Assembly (NCBI GenBank): GCA_937922785.1
Contig: CALAJQ010000003.1
Coordinates: forward strand, 83,948 to 147,947
DNA: 64,000 nucleotides
Direction of reading: 5' to 3'
Source of the DNA: an uncultured Acidimicrobiales bacterium
GTDB lineage: Bacteria; Actinomycetota; Acidimicrobiia; Acidimicrobiales; SZUA-35
Both the position numbers and the translations under genes were made by a program. Positions 51,171-59,120 of this stretch are shown piece after piece. Numbering within the stretch: position 1 is the first letter of the stretch; the number at the start of each line of letters is the position of its first letter. The notes under the pieces were generated by a model. It did no database searches. It was not told the DNA's origin and saw only the letters and a program-made list of their open reading frames with translations.

Positions 51171-52089
51171 GTGCGACTCCGTTCGGGTTGATGATCTTAA
51201 GAAGGGCTGTTTCGAGGTTGGGCTGGTCCACTCTGATGCTTTCGGGAATGGAGCCACGCTGAATCAACGCTGCGCCGATGTGGGCAATCACCTGAGACTT
51301 GCCCGTTACGCCTACCTCCGTGCCATATGGCGTGACCCCAGTGACTCCCGGAACGTTCTCGATCCAATCGAGGTCGGCGTTGTCATACTCGAACCGCATC
51401 CTTATCCCTTTGCTATGCCGTTCAATGAGCTCAGCGGGACTGCCTTCGTCAACTAGCTTTCCGCCGGCCATAACGACCACTCGGTCACAAAGGACTTCGG
51501 CTTCTTCCATGAAGTGAGTAACCAAAACAACAGTTGCACCTTGGTCTCGGACCTTCTCGATCAGTTCCCAAACCGTACGACGAGCGTTGGGATCAAGCCC
51601 CTGAGTGAGCTCATCAAGAAATACGATTTCAGGCCGGTTTAGTAGTGCCAGCGCTAGGAATAGTCGCTGCCGTTGACCACCAGACAGGCCACCGAACTTC
51701 GACTTGGCGATTTCGTCCAGTTGCCAATTACTCATTGCCATCTTGGCCTGAGTCCTGTCGTCAGCAAAGAGATCGACTGCTTCAGCCACTCTGATTTGGT
51801 CAGGCAGGTTCGAGTCTTGAAGTTGGCTCCCAACCCGCCCTCGTAGCTGCGCTCGCTCTTTGATTGGGTCCTTTCCGAGCACCCGAACCTGGCCCGAGTC
51901 GGCCCGTCGGATTCCTTGAGCACATTCAACCGAAGTCGTTTTGCCAGCCCCGTTACTACCGAGAATTCCAAAGATCTCGCCTCGCTTTACCGAGAGACTC
52001 AAACTAGAAACCGCCTGACGATTTCCGTAGGCCTTGGTGAGACTGTCGATTTCCAGTACTGCTGAATCGGTCTTGGTTTGATTTCCCAT
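51163..52089 (-). CDS. ABC exporter ATPase, DrrA-like
   Basis: A 308-residue ATPase: Walker A GILGSNGAGKTTS (about 43-55), Q-loop, signature LSGGQRQRL (about 137-145), Walker B EIVFLDELTQGLDP (about 156-169; DE-L replaces the usual DEP) and the H-loop VLVTHFMEEAE. The C-terminal extension is of the drug-resistance subfamily. With the next gene it forms an exporter. A palindrome that may bind the upstream response regulator lies 36-51 bases before its start. Confidence 0.92.
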   Translation of the reverse strand: MGNQTKTDSAVLEIDSLTKAYGNRQAVSSLSLSVKRGEIFGILGSNGAGKTTSVECAQGIRRADSGQVRVLGKDPIKERAQLRGRVGSQLQDSNLPDQIRVAEAVDLFADDRTQAKMAMSNWQLDEIAKSKFGGLSGGQRQRLFLALALLNRPEIVFLDELTQGLDPNARRTVWELIEKVRDQGATVVLVTHFMEEAEVLCDRVVVMAGGKLVDEGSPAELIERHSKGIRMRFEYDNADLDWIENVPGVTGVTPYGTEVGVTGKSQVIAHIGAALIQRGSIPESIRVDQPNLETALLKIINPNGVAHV

Positions 52090-52124
52090 GGCCTAGACCA
52101 TAAAAAATGAGACTCCATCTGTCT

Positions 52125-52140
52125 CCATCCCACGGGATGG
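52125..52140. promoter_or_regulatory. CCATCCC-N2-GGGATGG palindrome before the exporter genes
   Basis: Seven-base arms separated by two bases (52125-52131 and 52134-52140) form an inverted repeat 36-51 bases upstream of the ATPase start. The loop is too short for a terminator, so an operator is more likely. The NarL-type regulator encoded next door is the obvious candidate. Confidence 0.5.
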
Positions 52141-52195
52141 TTCGACGCCTCATCCCCAGGGCGGACAACACCGTGAATGACTGACTCGAATTCGT

Positions 52196-52852
52196 CTACT
52201 CGGGCTGGGCTAAGCCTCTTTGGTAGGCCAGCACGATGGCTCCAGCTCGATCTCGCACGCCGAGTTTGGAAAATATTGACCCCACGTGAGTCTTAACAGT
52301 GGCGATGCCGACTATTAGTTCCTCGGCAATCTCTGAGTTGGTGAGGCCTTGCGCCATCGCCAACAGAACGTCGTTCTCTCGATCAGTCAGTTCGACGGCT
52401 CGGCCGGGTTCAATGTCGCCCATGGTGCCGTGCTCGGCGTTGCGCCGGTGAGCCAACACTCTGGGTGTAACTATCGGGTCAAGCCAGGAACCATCATCGG
52501 CCACTGTCCGAGTAGCTCGTATCAAGTCTTCGGCGCTGGCCTCCTTGAGGATAAAGCCCGCCGCACCCGCATCGATTGCACCCCATAGGATCTCATCTTC
52601 ATCAAACGTGGTCAGGACTAAAACGGGTGGACCATCGGCCGCCCGGATTCGCTCGGTTGCCTCAACGCCATCCATGCCCCGCATCCGGATGTCCATGACC
52701 ACGACGTCAGGCGAGAGCTTTGTTACAAGTTCCAAGGCTTCAGCTCCGTCGCTTGCCTCACCGACGATCTCAAGGTCGTCCTCACTGGCCAGGATCCTGT
52801 GTAAACCAGCGCGGACCAAAGGCTGGTCATCTACTAATAGAACTCGCTTCAT
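52196..52852 (-). CDS. NarL/LuxR-type response regulator
   Basis: A 218-residue regulator. The receiver domain (about 1-120) has the acidic pair DD (about 7-8), phosphoacceptor Asp in VVVMDIRMRG (about 51-60), T in VLTTFDE and the Lys in FILKEAS. A LuxR-type helix-turn-helix follows (about 150-215: LTDRENDVLLAMAQGLTNSE). Its start overlaps the stop of the sensor kinase gene in ATGA. It probably controls the ABC-2 exporter genes 107 bases downstream. Confidence 0.95.
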   Translation of the reverse strand: MKRVLLVDDQPLVRAGLHRILASEDDLEIVGEASDGAEALELVTKLSPDVVVMDIRMRGMDGVEATERIRAADGPPVLVLTTFDEDEILWGAIDAGAAGFILKEASAEDLIRATRTVADDGSWLDPIVTPRVLAHRRNAEHGTMGDIEPGRAVELTDRENDVLLAMAQGLTNSEIAEELIVGIATVKTHVGSIFSKLGVRDRAGAIVLAYQRGLAQPE

Positions 52853-54003
52853 TGAAAGAACCCTGCCTTGCCAGTTGGGATGCTGACCTCAATTGACCAG
52901 CCACCTGGCGTCGGACCAGCGATCAGCGAGCCACCAACAGATTTGGCACGCTCTCTCATAGAGACCAGGCCAAAGCCCGATCCAAGTCCGCCGGCTCCCA
53001 AGCCAGGAGCCAAAGCCTTACCGCCACTATTTACAACAGCTACCTCATAGGAGTCACCCAACACGTTCACCGTAACCTTCACCTCAGCACCGCTTGTATG
53101 TCGGGTGACGTTAGTGAGCGCTTCTTGAGCTATCCGATATCCAGCCAGCGCACATGCCGCATCAACCGCTGTCAGATCGCCAGAGGTCTCCAGCTCGACG
53201 TCAAGACCGGCCTGCACAAACTCATATACCAGCGAATAGACATCGCTTAGATCTGGTGACGGCAAAGCGGCTTCGGAACTGTCGGACTCTTCCCGCAGCA
53301 ATCCGACCGTTCTTCTGATCTCAGCCAAGCTTGCTCGCCCTGCCGCCTCGGCTTGCTCCAATGCACGAACTGCTTCATCGGGGTCCTTTCTCACGAGATG
53401 CCGGGCGCCAGTCAGATGCAGCATCACCACCGACAACGAGTGGCCAACCAGATCGTGCACGTCGCGAGCAATCCTTCGCCGCTCGTTTACCGCAGCCTGA
53501 TCTGCAATGAGAGCGCGGGTTTGTTGAAGCTCTGCCACTGTCAGGGAGTACCGGTACACAACCTCGCCCGCACCCCATGCCAGACCAAGCCCAACCAGCC
53601 AGTTGGGCCACGCAAAATCGCTGAGCGCCCCAGTTAGGCCGAGGATCATTATCACCAGACCGGCAGCGAGAATAACGGCGGTCACCACGGTCCGATCGGC
53701 TTCTCTGACTGCCAACAGAGCCACAGTCAGGATCACTACGAACATAAATATTTCGTCGTCAGATTCGACGATGTTTAGAGTTACCGGAATCACGATGCCC
53801 AGCAGATAAACCGGCCCAGCCGGGAAGCCTCGAAAGCTGGCCCAAAGCCAGTAGACACCAACTGTGGGCAGAATCAGGCTGAAGTCAACTGCTGGCTCAT
53901 CTCTTGTTAGCAGCGCACCGAGTCCAATTAGCGAGACGGCTACGGCAAAGGCAATCCTCATTGGGCGCTCTGCTGAAGCCCAATCTCTTTCCGTAACAAC
54001 CAT
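52849..54003 (-). CDS. Sensor histidine kinase, HisKA_3 type
   Basis: About 384 residues from ATG 54003 (a GTG nine bases upstream is also possible). Six membrane helices fill the first 150 residues. The dimerisation domain holds the phosphoacceptor His in ERRRIARDVHDLVGHSLSV (about 190-208), and the ATPase domain has N-box residues in RIAQEALTNVTRHT and G-boxes in GSGFGLVSMRERA. With no extracellular sensor domain, it probably senses membrane state, as DesK/LiaS-type kinases do. It partners the downstream response regulator. Confidence 0.93.
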   Translation of the reverse strand: MVVTERDWASAERPMRIAFAVAVSLIGLGALLTRDEPAVDFSLILPTVGVYWLWASFRGFPAGPVYLLGIVIPVTLNIVESDDEIFMFVVILTVALLAVREADRTVVTAVILAAGLVIMILGLTGALSDFAWPNWLVGLGLAWGAGEVVYRYSLTVAELQQTRALIADQAAVNERRRIARDVHDLVGHSLSVVMLHLTGARHLVRKDPDEAVRALEQAEAAGRASLAEIRRTVGLLREESDSSEAALPSPDLSDVYSLVYEFVQAGLDVELETSGDLTAVDAACALAGYRIAQEALTNVTRHTSGAEVKVTVNVLGDSYEVAVVNSGGKALAPGLGAGGLGSGFGLVSMRERAKSVGGSLIAGPTPGGWSIEVSIPTGKAGFFQ

Positions 54004-54074
54004 GACTTGCACCGTAATGGCTGGTCAGGTTGGGCGCATCCCCCTCAGGGTTGATGTGTGTTGCCAAAAAGCAC

Positions 54075-54127
54075 TCAGCCCGTGGGGTGGCGTTGCCTTG
54101 AAGACAAGAACCAAGCCCACGGGCTGA
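54075..54127 (-). terminator. Terminator of the BON-LysM gene
   Basis: TCAGCCCGTGGG (54075-54086) and CCCACGGGCTGA (54116-54127) are perfect 12-bp complements with a 29-base loop. On the minus strand the stem is followed by GTGCTTTTTGG. It lies 50 bases after the stop of the BON-LysM gene. The long loop is unusual. Confidence 0.7.
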
Positions 54128-54175
54128 TGTGTCGATTTACTTTGCTGGGCCTCTTACTTGATAGGCCTTTGCTTG

Positions 54176-54751
54176 CTAGGCCTCTGCAGGAATCCGCAGA
54201 ACCTGACCGATGAAGATCTTGTCAGGGTCCTTCAACATTGGCTTGTTAGCTTCGAAGATCGCTGGATACTTCATTGCGTCGCCGTAGTAGGTCTTGGCAA
54301 TCTTTGACAATGTGTCACCGGACTCGACTACGTGCATCTTCGATTCTGCAGTTGAGGCGTCAACCTTGATGCTGTCACGGACCTGTGCGATGTCTTGGAC
54401 GTTTCCAACGGCCAAGATGATGCGCTCACGGGTTGCCTGATCGGGGGCGGTACCGGTGATGGTTGCGACATCGTCGTCGACGCTGATGTTGATCTTGCAA
54501 TCCAGACCCATGTTCTTGATGTAGGTCTCGAGGCCACGGGCCTGCTTAGCTTCGTCGTAACGCTCCTGGCGCTCTTCCTTGGCGGCTGCTGCGGCACGCT
54601 CTTCGCGGCGCTTCAGAACCTTTGCGGCTACTTCCTTAGCTCGGTCAGCTGATGCCGCTTTTTCGGCAGCGGCTTCGGCAGCTTCTTCCGCAGCGGAGGT
54701 TCCGATGCCAACTTTGGCTCCGGCTTCCTTAACGAAATCAAATACACCCAT
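54176..54751 (-). CDS. BON-LysM protein, Kbp (YgaU)-like
   Basis: A 191-residue cytosolic-looking protein beginning MGVFDFVKEAG, like the K+-binding protein Kbp of E. coli (MGLFNFVKDAG). An Ala/Glu/Lys/Arg-rich helical insert (about 18-75), probably coiled coil, separates this from a BON domain (about 78-130: LETYIKNMGLDCKINISVDD, ATRERIILAVGNVQDIAQV) and a C-terminal LysM domain (about 138-190: HVVESGDTLSKIAKTYYG). The insert is longer than in Kbp (149 residues). It may sense potassium or respond to osmotic stress. Confidence 0.88.
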   Translation of the reverse strand: MGVFDFVKEAGAKVGIGTSAAEEAAEAAAEKAASADRAKEVAAKVLKRREERAAAAAKEERQERYDEAKQARGLETYIKNMGLDCKINISVDDDVATITGTAPDQATRERIILAVGNVQDIAQVRDSIKVDASTAESKMHVVESGDTLSKIAKTYYGDAMKYPAIFEANKPMLKDPDKIFIGQVLRIPAEA

Positions 54752-54901
54752 TTACTTTTCCTATCTTTAGTGATCGAAGTCATCAGCGACCTCAATTCGA
54801 CATCATCCTAGTGGCAACACCTTGATCAGCGCCATCGGAACGACCCAGACATGCTGGTAAGAGGGCTGTTTGGCCCAATCGGACCCGAGCGTTGGTCCAA
54901 G

Positions 54902-55783
54902 CTACATTTTGGATGCTGCGTATGTGTTCTCCATGAGACAAGCAATTGTCATCGGGCCAGTCCCACCAGGCATTGGAGTTATCGCACCTGCAACTTCCGA
55001 CACCGGACCGAAGTCAACATCTCCAACAATCCCAGACTCAGTCCGAGAGATACCGACGTCAATTACCGCAGCTCCTGGCTTTACGTGATCAGGCGTAATT
55101 AGCCGAGCAATTCCGGCCGCTGCCACAATTATGTCTGCGTTCCGACAGGTTTTGGCCAAGTCACTAGTTCGAGAATGGGCCAAGGTCACAGTGGCATCGG
55201 CACCTTTTCTACCTAGCAGAAGAACCTGAGGTAGCCCCACCAAGGTTGACCGACCAACTACTACAGCGTTCTTGCCCGAAGTTGGAATGTCATAGCGCTC
55301 TAGCAACCTCATGACGCCCAAAGGCGTACAAGGCGCGTGGCCCGGCTTTCCACGCACAAGCCGGCCCATTGACCTCTCTGTGAGACCGTCAACGTCCTTT
55401 TCTGGCGGGATTAGGTCAAGAACCCGCTCCGCATCGAGACCGTCAGGCAGTGGCAGCTGTACGAGGATTCCGTGAACCGATGGATCCTGAACCAACTCAG
55501 CAACCACACCTTCAACCTCAGCCTGGGTGGCATCGGCACCCAGTTGGTTGTGACGAGACTTAAGCCCGGCTTCCAAAGCCTTCTTTTGCTTTGACTTGAT
55601 GTAGACCTGGCTTGGTTTGTCGTCGCCGACGAGAACCGTGGCCAAAGTAATTTCCGGATCTCCTTCAGCAGCGATCTTCTGAGCGAGATTGGCAATGAGC
55701 TCGTCCCTGAGACGAACGCCATCCATCAAAATCGCACCACCGGTCGTATATTCAACGACCTTTTCAGATGTATTTCCGGTCAT
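54902..55783 (-). CDS. folD: FolD: methylene-THF dehydrogenase / methenyl-THF cyclohydrolase
   Basis: A 293-residue bifunctional enzyme linking methylene-THF and 10-formyl-THF. Conserved parts are SQVYIKSKQKKALEAG (about 53-68, with catalytic Lys in Y-x3-K), GILVQLPLPDGLD (about 97-109), KDVDGLTERSMGRL, PCTPLGVMRLL, VVVGRSTLVGLPQVLLL (about 164-180) and ITPMPGGTGPMT (about 268-279; the usual Val is Thr). It stands in the oxidation route between the MetF-like protein and Fhs. ATG 55783 chosen; ATG 55726 would remove 19 residues of leader. Confidence 0.95.
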   Translation of the reverse strand: MTGNTSEKVVEYTTGGAILMDGVRLRDELIANLAQKIAAEGDPEITLATVLVGDDKPSQVYIKSKQKKALEAGLKSRHNQLGADATQAEVEGVVAELVQDPSVHGILVQLPLPDGLDAERVLDLIPPEKDVDGLTERSMGRLVRGKPGHAPCTPLGVMRLLERYDIPTSGKNAVVVGRSTLVGLPQVLLLGRKGADATVTLAHSRTSDLAKTCRNADIIVAAAGIARLITPDHVKPGAAVIDVGISRTESGIVGDVDFGPVSEVAGAITPMPGGTGPMTIACLMENTYAASKM

Positions 55784-55810
55784 AGGTTTAGCCCCCTGTA
55801 AGCCGCTGGC

Positions 55811-55849
55811 AGAGCCACGTTAGTGAAAGTAAAGAGCCACGTTCGTGAA
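55811..55849. repeat. Direct repeat upstream of folD, 22 bp apart
   Basis: AGAGCCACGTTAGTGAA (55811-55827) and AGAGCCACGTTCGTGAA (55833-55849) differ at one base. The 22-bp spacing is about two DNA turns. They lie 28-66 bases before folD and about 90 bases before the divergent lipoprotein gene, so they may be operator half-sites, or simply a local duplication. Confidence 0.5.
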
Positions 55850-55934
55850 CTCAACCGAGACCGTACCAGCGCGCAAGCGCTGTAGAGACCAAACTATTGG
55901 GGAACCAGAACCAGTTCTACATCGTCGGAGAGTT

Positions 55935-56387
55935 ATGAGTTACAAATCCCGCACACTGACTGTCCTCGTAAGCGCCGCCCTAGCCCTGTCGGCTTGCGGT
56001 TCAGCAGATCCAGACGAAACGTCTGAAACCACGGCTGGGCCAGCACAAGCGTCATCGGAAGGTGGACTGGCAACTGATGCTGGCGGGCTGACCGCAGCAA
56101 CGGTAGAAGTAGACGGAGTTACCTACATGGTGAGCTGCGTCGCAGTATCGCCCACAAATCTTTCAGACCCGCTTGGTCAGACAGACTATTTGGGCAACAC
56201 GGTGTCAGCCAGCACCCTCGCCGGAGTCAGCACTGACAACGCAATAGCGGTTGAAGTTGACGGTGGGGCGTGCACCGCTGGTGACCAGCAACTAAGTGAC
56301 TGGTCGCTGGCAACCGCACAAGATCTAGACACCGGACAAGCCCAACAGATCGCATGCGACTCGGGCCTAAAGGTCTCCGGCTGCTAA
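55935..56387 (+). CDS. Small secreted lipoprotein of unknown function
   Basis: About 150 residues from ATG 55935, which follows CGGAG; a longer frame has no signal peptide at its start. The signal sequence LTVLVSAALALSACGS carries a lipobox (LSAC), so the mature protein is lipid-anchored. The mature part is acidic and Thr/Ala-rich with four Cys (CVAVS, GGACTAGD, QIACDSGLKVSGC), possibly two disulfides. No family is recognised. The stop lies in a 23-bp tandem duplication. Confidence 0.75.
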   Translation: MSYKSRTLTVLVSAALALSACGSADPDETSETTAGPAQASSEGGLATDAGGLTAATVEVDGVTYMVSCVAVSPTNLSDPLGQTDYLGNTVSASTLAGVSTDNAIAVEVDGGACTAGDQQLSDWSLATAQDLDTGQAQQIACDSGLKVSGC

Positions 56388-56426
56388 CCAAAGCAGGCTC
56401 CGGCTGCTAACCAAAGCAGGCTCCGG
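56375..56426. repeat. 23-bp tandem repeat across the lipoprotein stop codon
   Basis: CTCCGGCTGCTAACCAAAGCAGG occurs at 56375-56397 and 56398-56420, with CTCCGG again at 56421. The TAA stop lies in the first unit. This is the second tandem duplication at a gene end in the window (compare 36309-36336). Confidence 0.85.
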
Positions 56427-56482
56427 CGCTCTAAAGAGGACGGTTCGCGCTTTCCAGACCGCTTAGGGAGTAGGTTTTAGGC

Positions 56483-58177
56483 GTGCAAACCTCAACCTCT
56501 GTCACCCTTAGTGGCCGGTGGTTCACAACGTCGCCTGCGCCGGCCGACCAAGCAATCGGCGCGGTAGCGATCGGAACCGACCTCGCTCCCCTGGCATCAA
56601 TGGTCGATCTGGCCATTCTGGGACCTGACGACATGCTTGTCATGTCGGCCAAGCATCCAGATCTGCCCGACACCAACGCGTTCTTGTTCACCACGCCCCT
56701 TCCCGAACTCGACGGTTCCCAGGTGCTTGGTATGCGGATCATCGGGGGCAGGCTTGAAGTGGCTGCGCTGGAACAACCAATGGAAGTTCCTCAAGTCGTA
56801 TTGGACGCACTTGGCCAGTCTGTAGGCCGCTCAGAGACTCCCCTCGAAGTTGCAGACGTCGTGGCTACAGCCATGGATTCGGTCGGATCAGATTGGCCCG
56901 AAGTGTTGCCTCCAATCGAAGGTGTGCTCCTCGAGGCCGGACTGTCATGCTCTGGGGCAAAGGTCGGACCTGCCGGATACCGCTGGCGTGATGACGCCCA
57001 GTCCGATGAAGCAGCAGCAATGGCCGGACTGTTCATGATGAACGACGCTGACACCGACGCGCTGCGTAGGGCGCTCGCTGCGGTGGACTCAAACGACATG
57101 TTGGCCTTCGAAGGCCAAGACCTGACGTCGGAGGTACTTGACTGCTTTGCCGATCCCTTCATAACCGAAGCGCTTGGCACCTTACGTCTTGGCAGCGCGC
57201 CCGACGCTTTGGATGATCTCGCAAGCTCAGTCGCTGCAACCTCTGAAGGCACAACCTTGGCAAATGCCCTCTGGATGAGAGCCAGCGTCGCCGATCGAGT
57301 TGGCCAGTCTGAGATAACCGAAAAGCTGCTTAATCAAGCCATCGAAGCCGATCCAGGCCACGGACCGACCGCTGAACGATTGGCTGGGTTTGCTTCTCTG
57401 CGAGGTGATGCCCTTGGCGCCTTGGCCCTGTTGGAGCGGGCCCAGGTGCCAACTGACGATCGCCAGGTGAAGGCGCTTAAGGAACTGCTCGAGCTAACCG
57501 CTCCTACTACCAAGCGCAACGATCCGTGCCCGTGCGGATCTGAGAAAAAATATAAGAAGTGCCATGGTCGCAGTGGTGACAGCGCCTCGATGATCCCACT
57601 CGAAGCCCGCTTTGACTGGCTCTATGAAAAAGGCTTGGACTGGGTTCGCCATCCGGCAAGACGAGAGTTCCTGGCAGATTTGGCCGCCACGTCAACCCGT
57701 CCCGACGACGACCCTGAGCCGTTCGGATACCTCGACGACACTTTCCTGTTGGACATCGCACTATTCGAAGGTCGCCTTTGGAGCGGCTTCCTGGACGATT
57801 GGGGCCCGATGCTGCCCGAAGATGAGCAGCTACTGGCTGCAGAGTGGGCGCTTTCTGAGCGCAATTTGTTCGTCGCTGTGATGAGCACCACTGACGGTGT
57901 GCTGCGGTTTGAAGACTCAGATGACCCAAGTGCTGGTGCTCTGGAGGTTAATGACACGTGGCTTTCCGAGCACATGTTCCCAGGGGACCATTTCATCGCC
58001 CGCATCAGCCGTGGCGTTGGAGAGGTCCGTTTTGTCGGACCAGTAGAGACTCTTTATGAAGCAGAAGACCCAACTGAGATTCGGGCTCTTCTAAACTCGG
58101 CGCCAGACCATACCGATATGGCGGATTGGTTAGGTGAACGTCCCCGAATCAAACCTGAACAAGCCGAGGCTATGTGA
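56483..58177 (+). CDS. SEC-C motif protein with repeat-like helical region
   Basis: A 564-residue protein from a GTG start after a GGGAG site. The centre has the zinc-binding SEC-C motif RNDPCPCGSEKKYKKCHG (about 346-363; C-x-C-x8-CH). Before it, residues about 255-340 look like TPR helices (LNQAIEADPGHGPTAERLAG, DALGALALLERAQ). The last 200 residues resemble the part of SEC-C proteins often annotated as a plasmid-pRiA4b-like or DUF domain; I cannot assign it. Cytosolic. SEC-C motifs in SecA bind SecB or ribosomes, but here the role is unknown. Confidence 0.75.
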   Translation: MQTSTSVTLSGRWFTTSPAPADQAIGAVAIGTDLAPLASMVDLAILGPDDMLVMSAKHPDLPDTNAFLFTTPLPELDGSQVLGMRIIGGRLEVAALEQPMEVPQVVLDALGQSVGRSETPLEVADVVATAMDSVGSDWPEVLPPIEGVLLEAGLSCSGAKVGPAGYRWRDDAQSDEAAAMAGLFMMNDADTDALRRALAAVDSNDMLAFEGQDLTSEVLDCFADPFITEALGTLRLGSAPDALDDLASSVAATSEGTTLANALWMRASVADRVGQSEITEKLLNQAIEADPGHGPTAERLAGFASLRGDALGALALLERAQVPTDDRQVKALKELLELTAPTTKRNDPCPCGSEKKYKKCHGRSGDSASMIPLEARFDWLYEKGLDWVRHPARREFLADLAATSTRPDDDPEPFGYLDDTFLLDIALFEGRLWSGFLDDWGPMLPEDEQLLAAEWALSERNLFVAVMSTTDGVLRFEDSDDPSAGALEVNDTWLSEHMFPGDHFIARISRGVGEVRFVGPVETLYEAEDPTEIRALLNSAPDHTDMADWLGERPRIKPEQAEAM

Positions 58178-58182
58178 CTTTA

Positions 58183-59076
58183 ATGAACCTGGTGATATCA
58201 CCGATTTTCGCGATGCTGAATGTGTCGCTCCTACAGGCAAACGTTGATCTATCACTTCTAGAAGCCATCATCCTCGGGCTTGTCGAAGGTCTTTCGGAGT
58301 ACCTTCCAATCTCCTCCACCGGGCACCTCTTAGTTACCACCGAACTTCTGGGCATCAGCGATGGCAGTCAAGAGGTTGAGGACGCGCTTGACGCCTATGC
58401 CATCTGCATTCAGGCCGGAGCCATCTTGGCTGTGCTTGTGGTCTATCGAGAACGTATTCAGCAAATGGTCGAGGGTCTTCTTGGACGAAGCGAAGAAGGC
58501 CGACGAATTCTCTTCGCTGTGATTCTTGCCTTCATTCCAACGGCGCTGATTGCCCTAGCCACCCAAGATTTCATCCGGGAAAATCTGTTTGGCACTCCAG
58601 CAATCGCAACTGCATGGTTGATCGGTGGAATTGCGATTCTGCTCCTAAGCCGCTCTGGCTTCATGGATCGCGACGGACTAGAGCTGCCGGACATCACGGT
58701 TCGTCACGCCCTAGCAATTGGTGCGCTGCAAGCGATTGCTATCTGGCCTGGCGTAAGCAGGTCCTTGGTGACGATCCTTGCAGGAATCTTGGTTGGCCTG
58801 TCTTTGCGGGCTGCTGTTGAATTCGCCTTCTTGCTTGGTCTCATTACCTTGAGCGCTGCTACTGCCTACGAAGGCCTTGACCAAGGTCCGGCCATGATCG
58901 ACCTGTTTGGTTGGTTTACCCCGCTGGTTGGTCTAGTCGTTGCCTTTATCTCTGCGGTGATGGCTGTCAGATGGATGGTTAGCTGGTTGAACGAAAAGGG
59001 CTTCGATGTGTTCGGCTATTACCGAATTGTGATCGGTCTAGTCACATTCGCCTTTCTAGGCGCAGGCTGGCTATAG
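58183..59076 (+). CDS. uppP: Undecaprenyl-diphosphatase UppP (BacA)
   Basis: About 297 residues from ATG 58183 (GTG 58174 possible). Integral membrane enzyme that recycles the lipid carrier of cell-wall synthesis. Signature EAIILGLVEGLSEYLPISST GHL (given in two parts: EAIILGLVEGLSEYLP, ISSTGHL) includes the catalytic Glu pair and the S/T/H residues; the second motif GVSRSLVTILAGILVGL carries the PGxSRS Arg. About eight membrane helices. It overlaps or abuts the end of the SEC-C gene. Confidence 0.95.
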   Translation: MNLVISPIFAMLNVSLLQANVDLSLLEAIILGLVEGLSEYLPISSTGHLLVTTELLGISDGSQEVEDALDAYAICIQAGAILAVLVVYRERIQQMVEGLLGRSEEGRRILFAVILAFIPTALIALATQDFIRENLFGTPAIATAWLIGGIAILLLSRSGFMDRDGLELPDITVRHALAIGALQAIAIWPGVSRSLVTILAGILVGLSLRAAVEFAFLLGLITLSAATAYEGLDQGPAMIDLFGWFTPLVGLVVAFISAVMAVRWMVSWLNEKGFDVFGYYRIVIGLVTFAFLGAGWL

Positions 59077-59120
59077 CACCCCAGTTCGGATTTTCGGCCA
59101 CGTCATGCCATGCTGATTTG

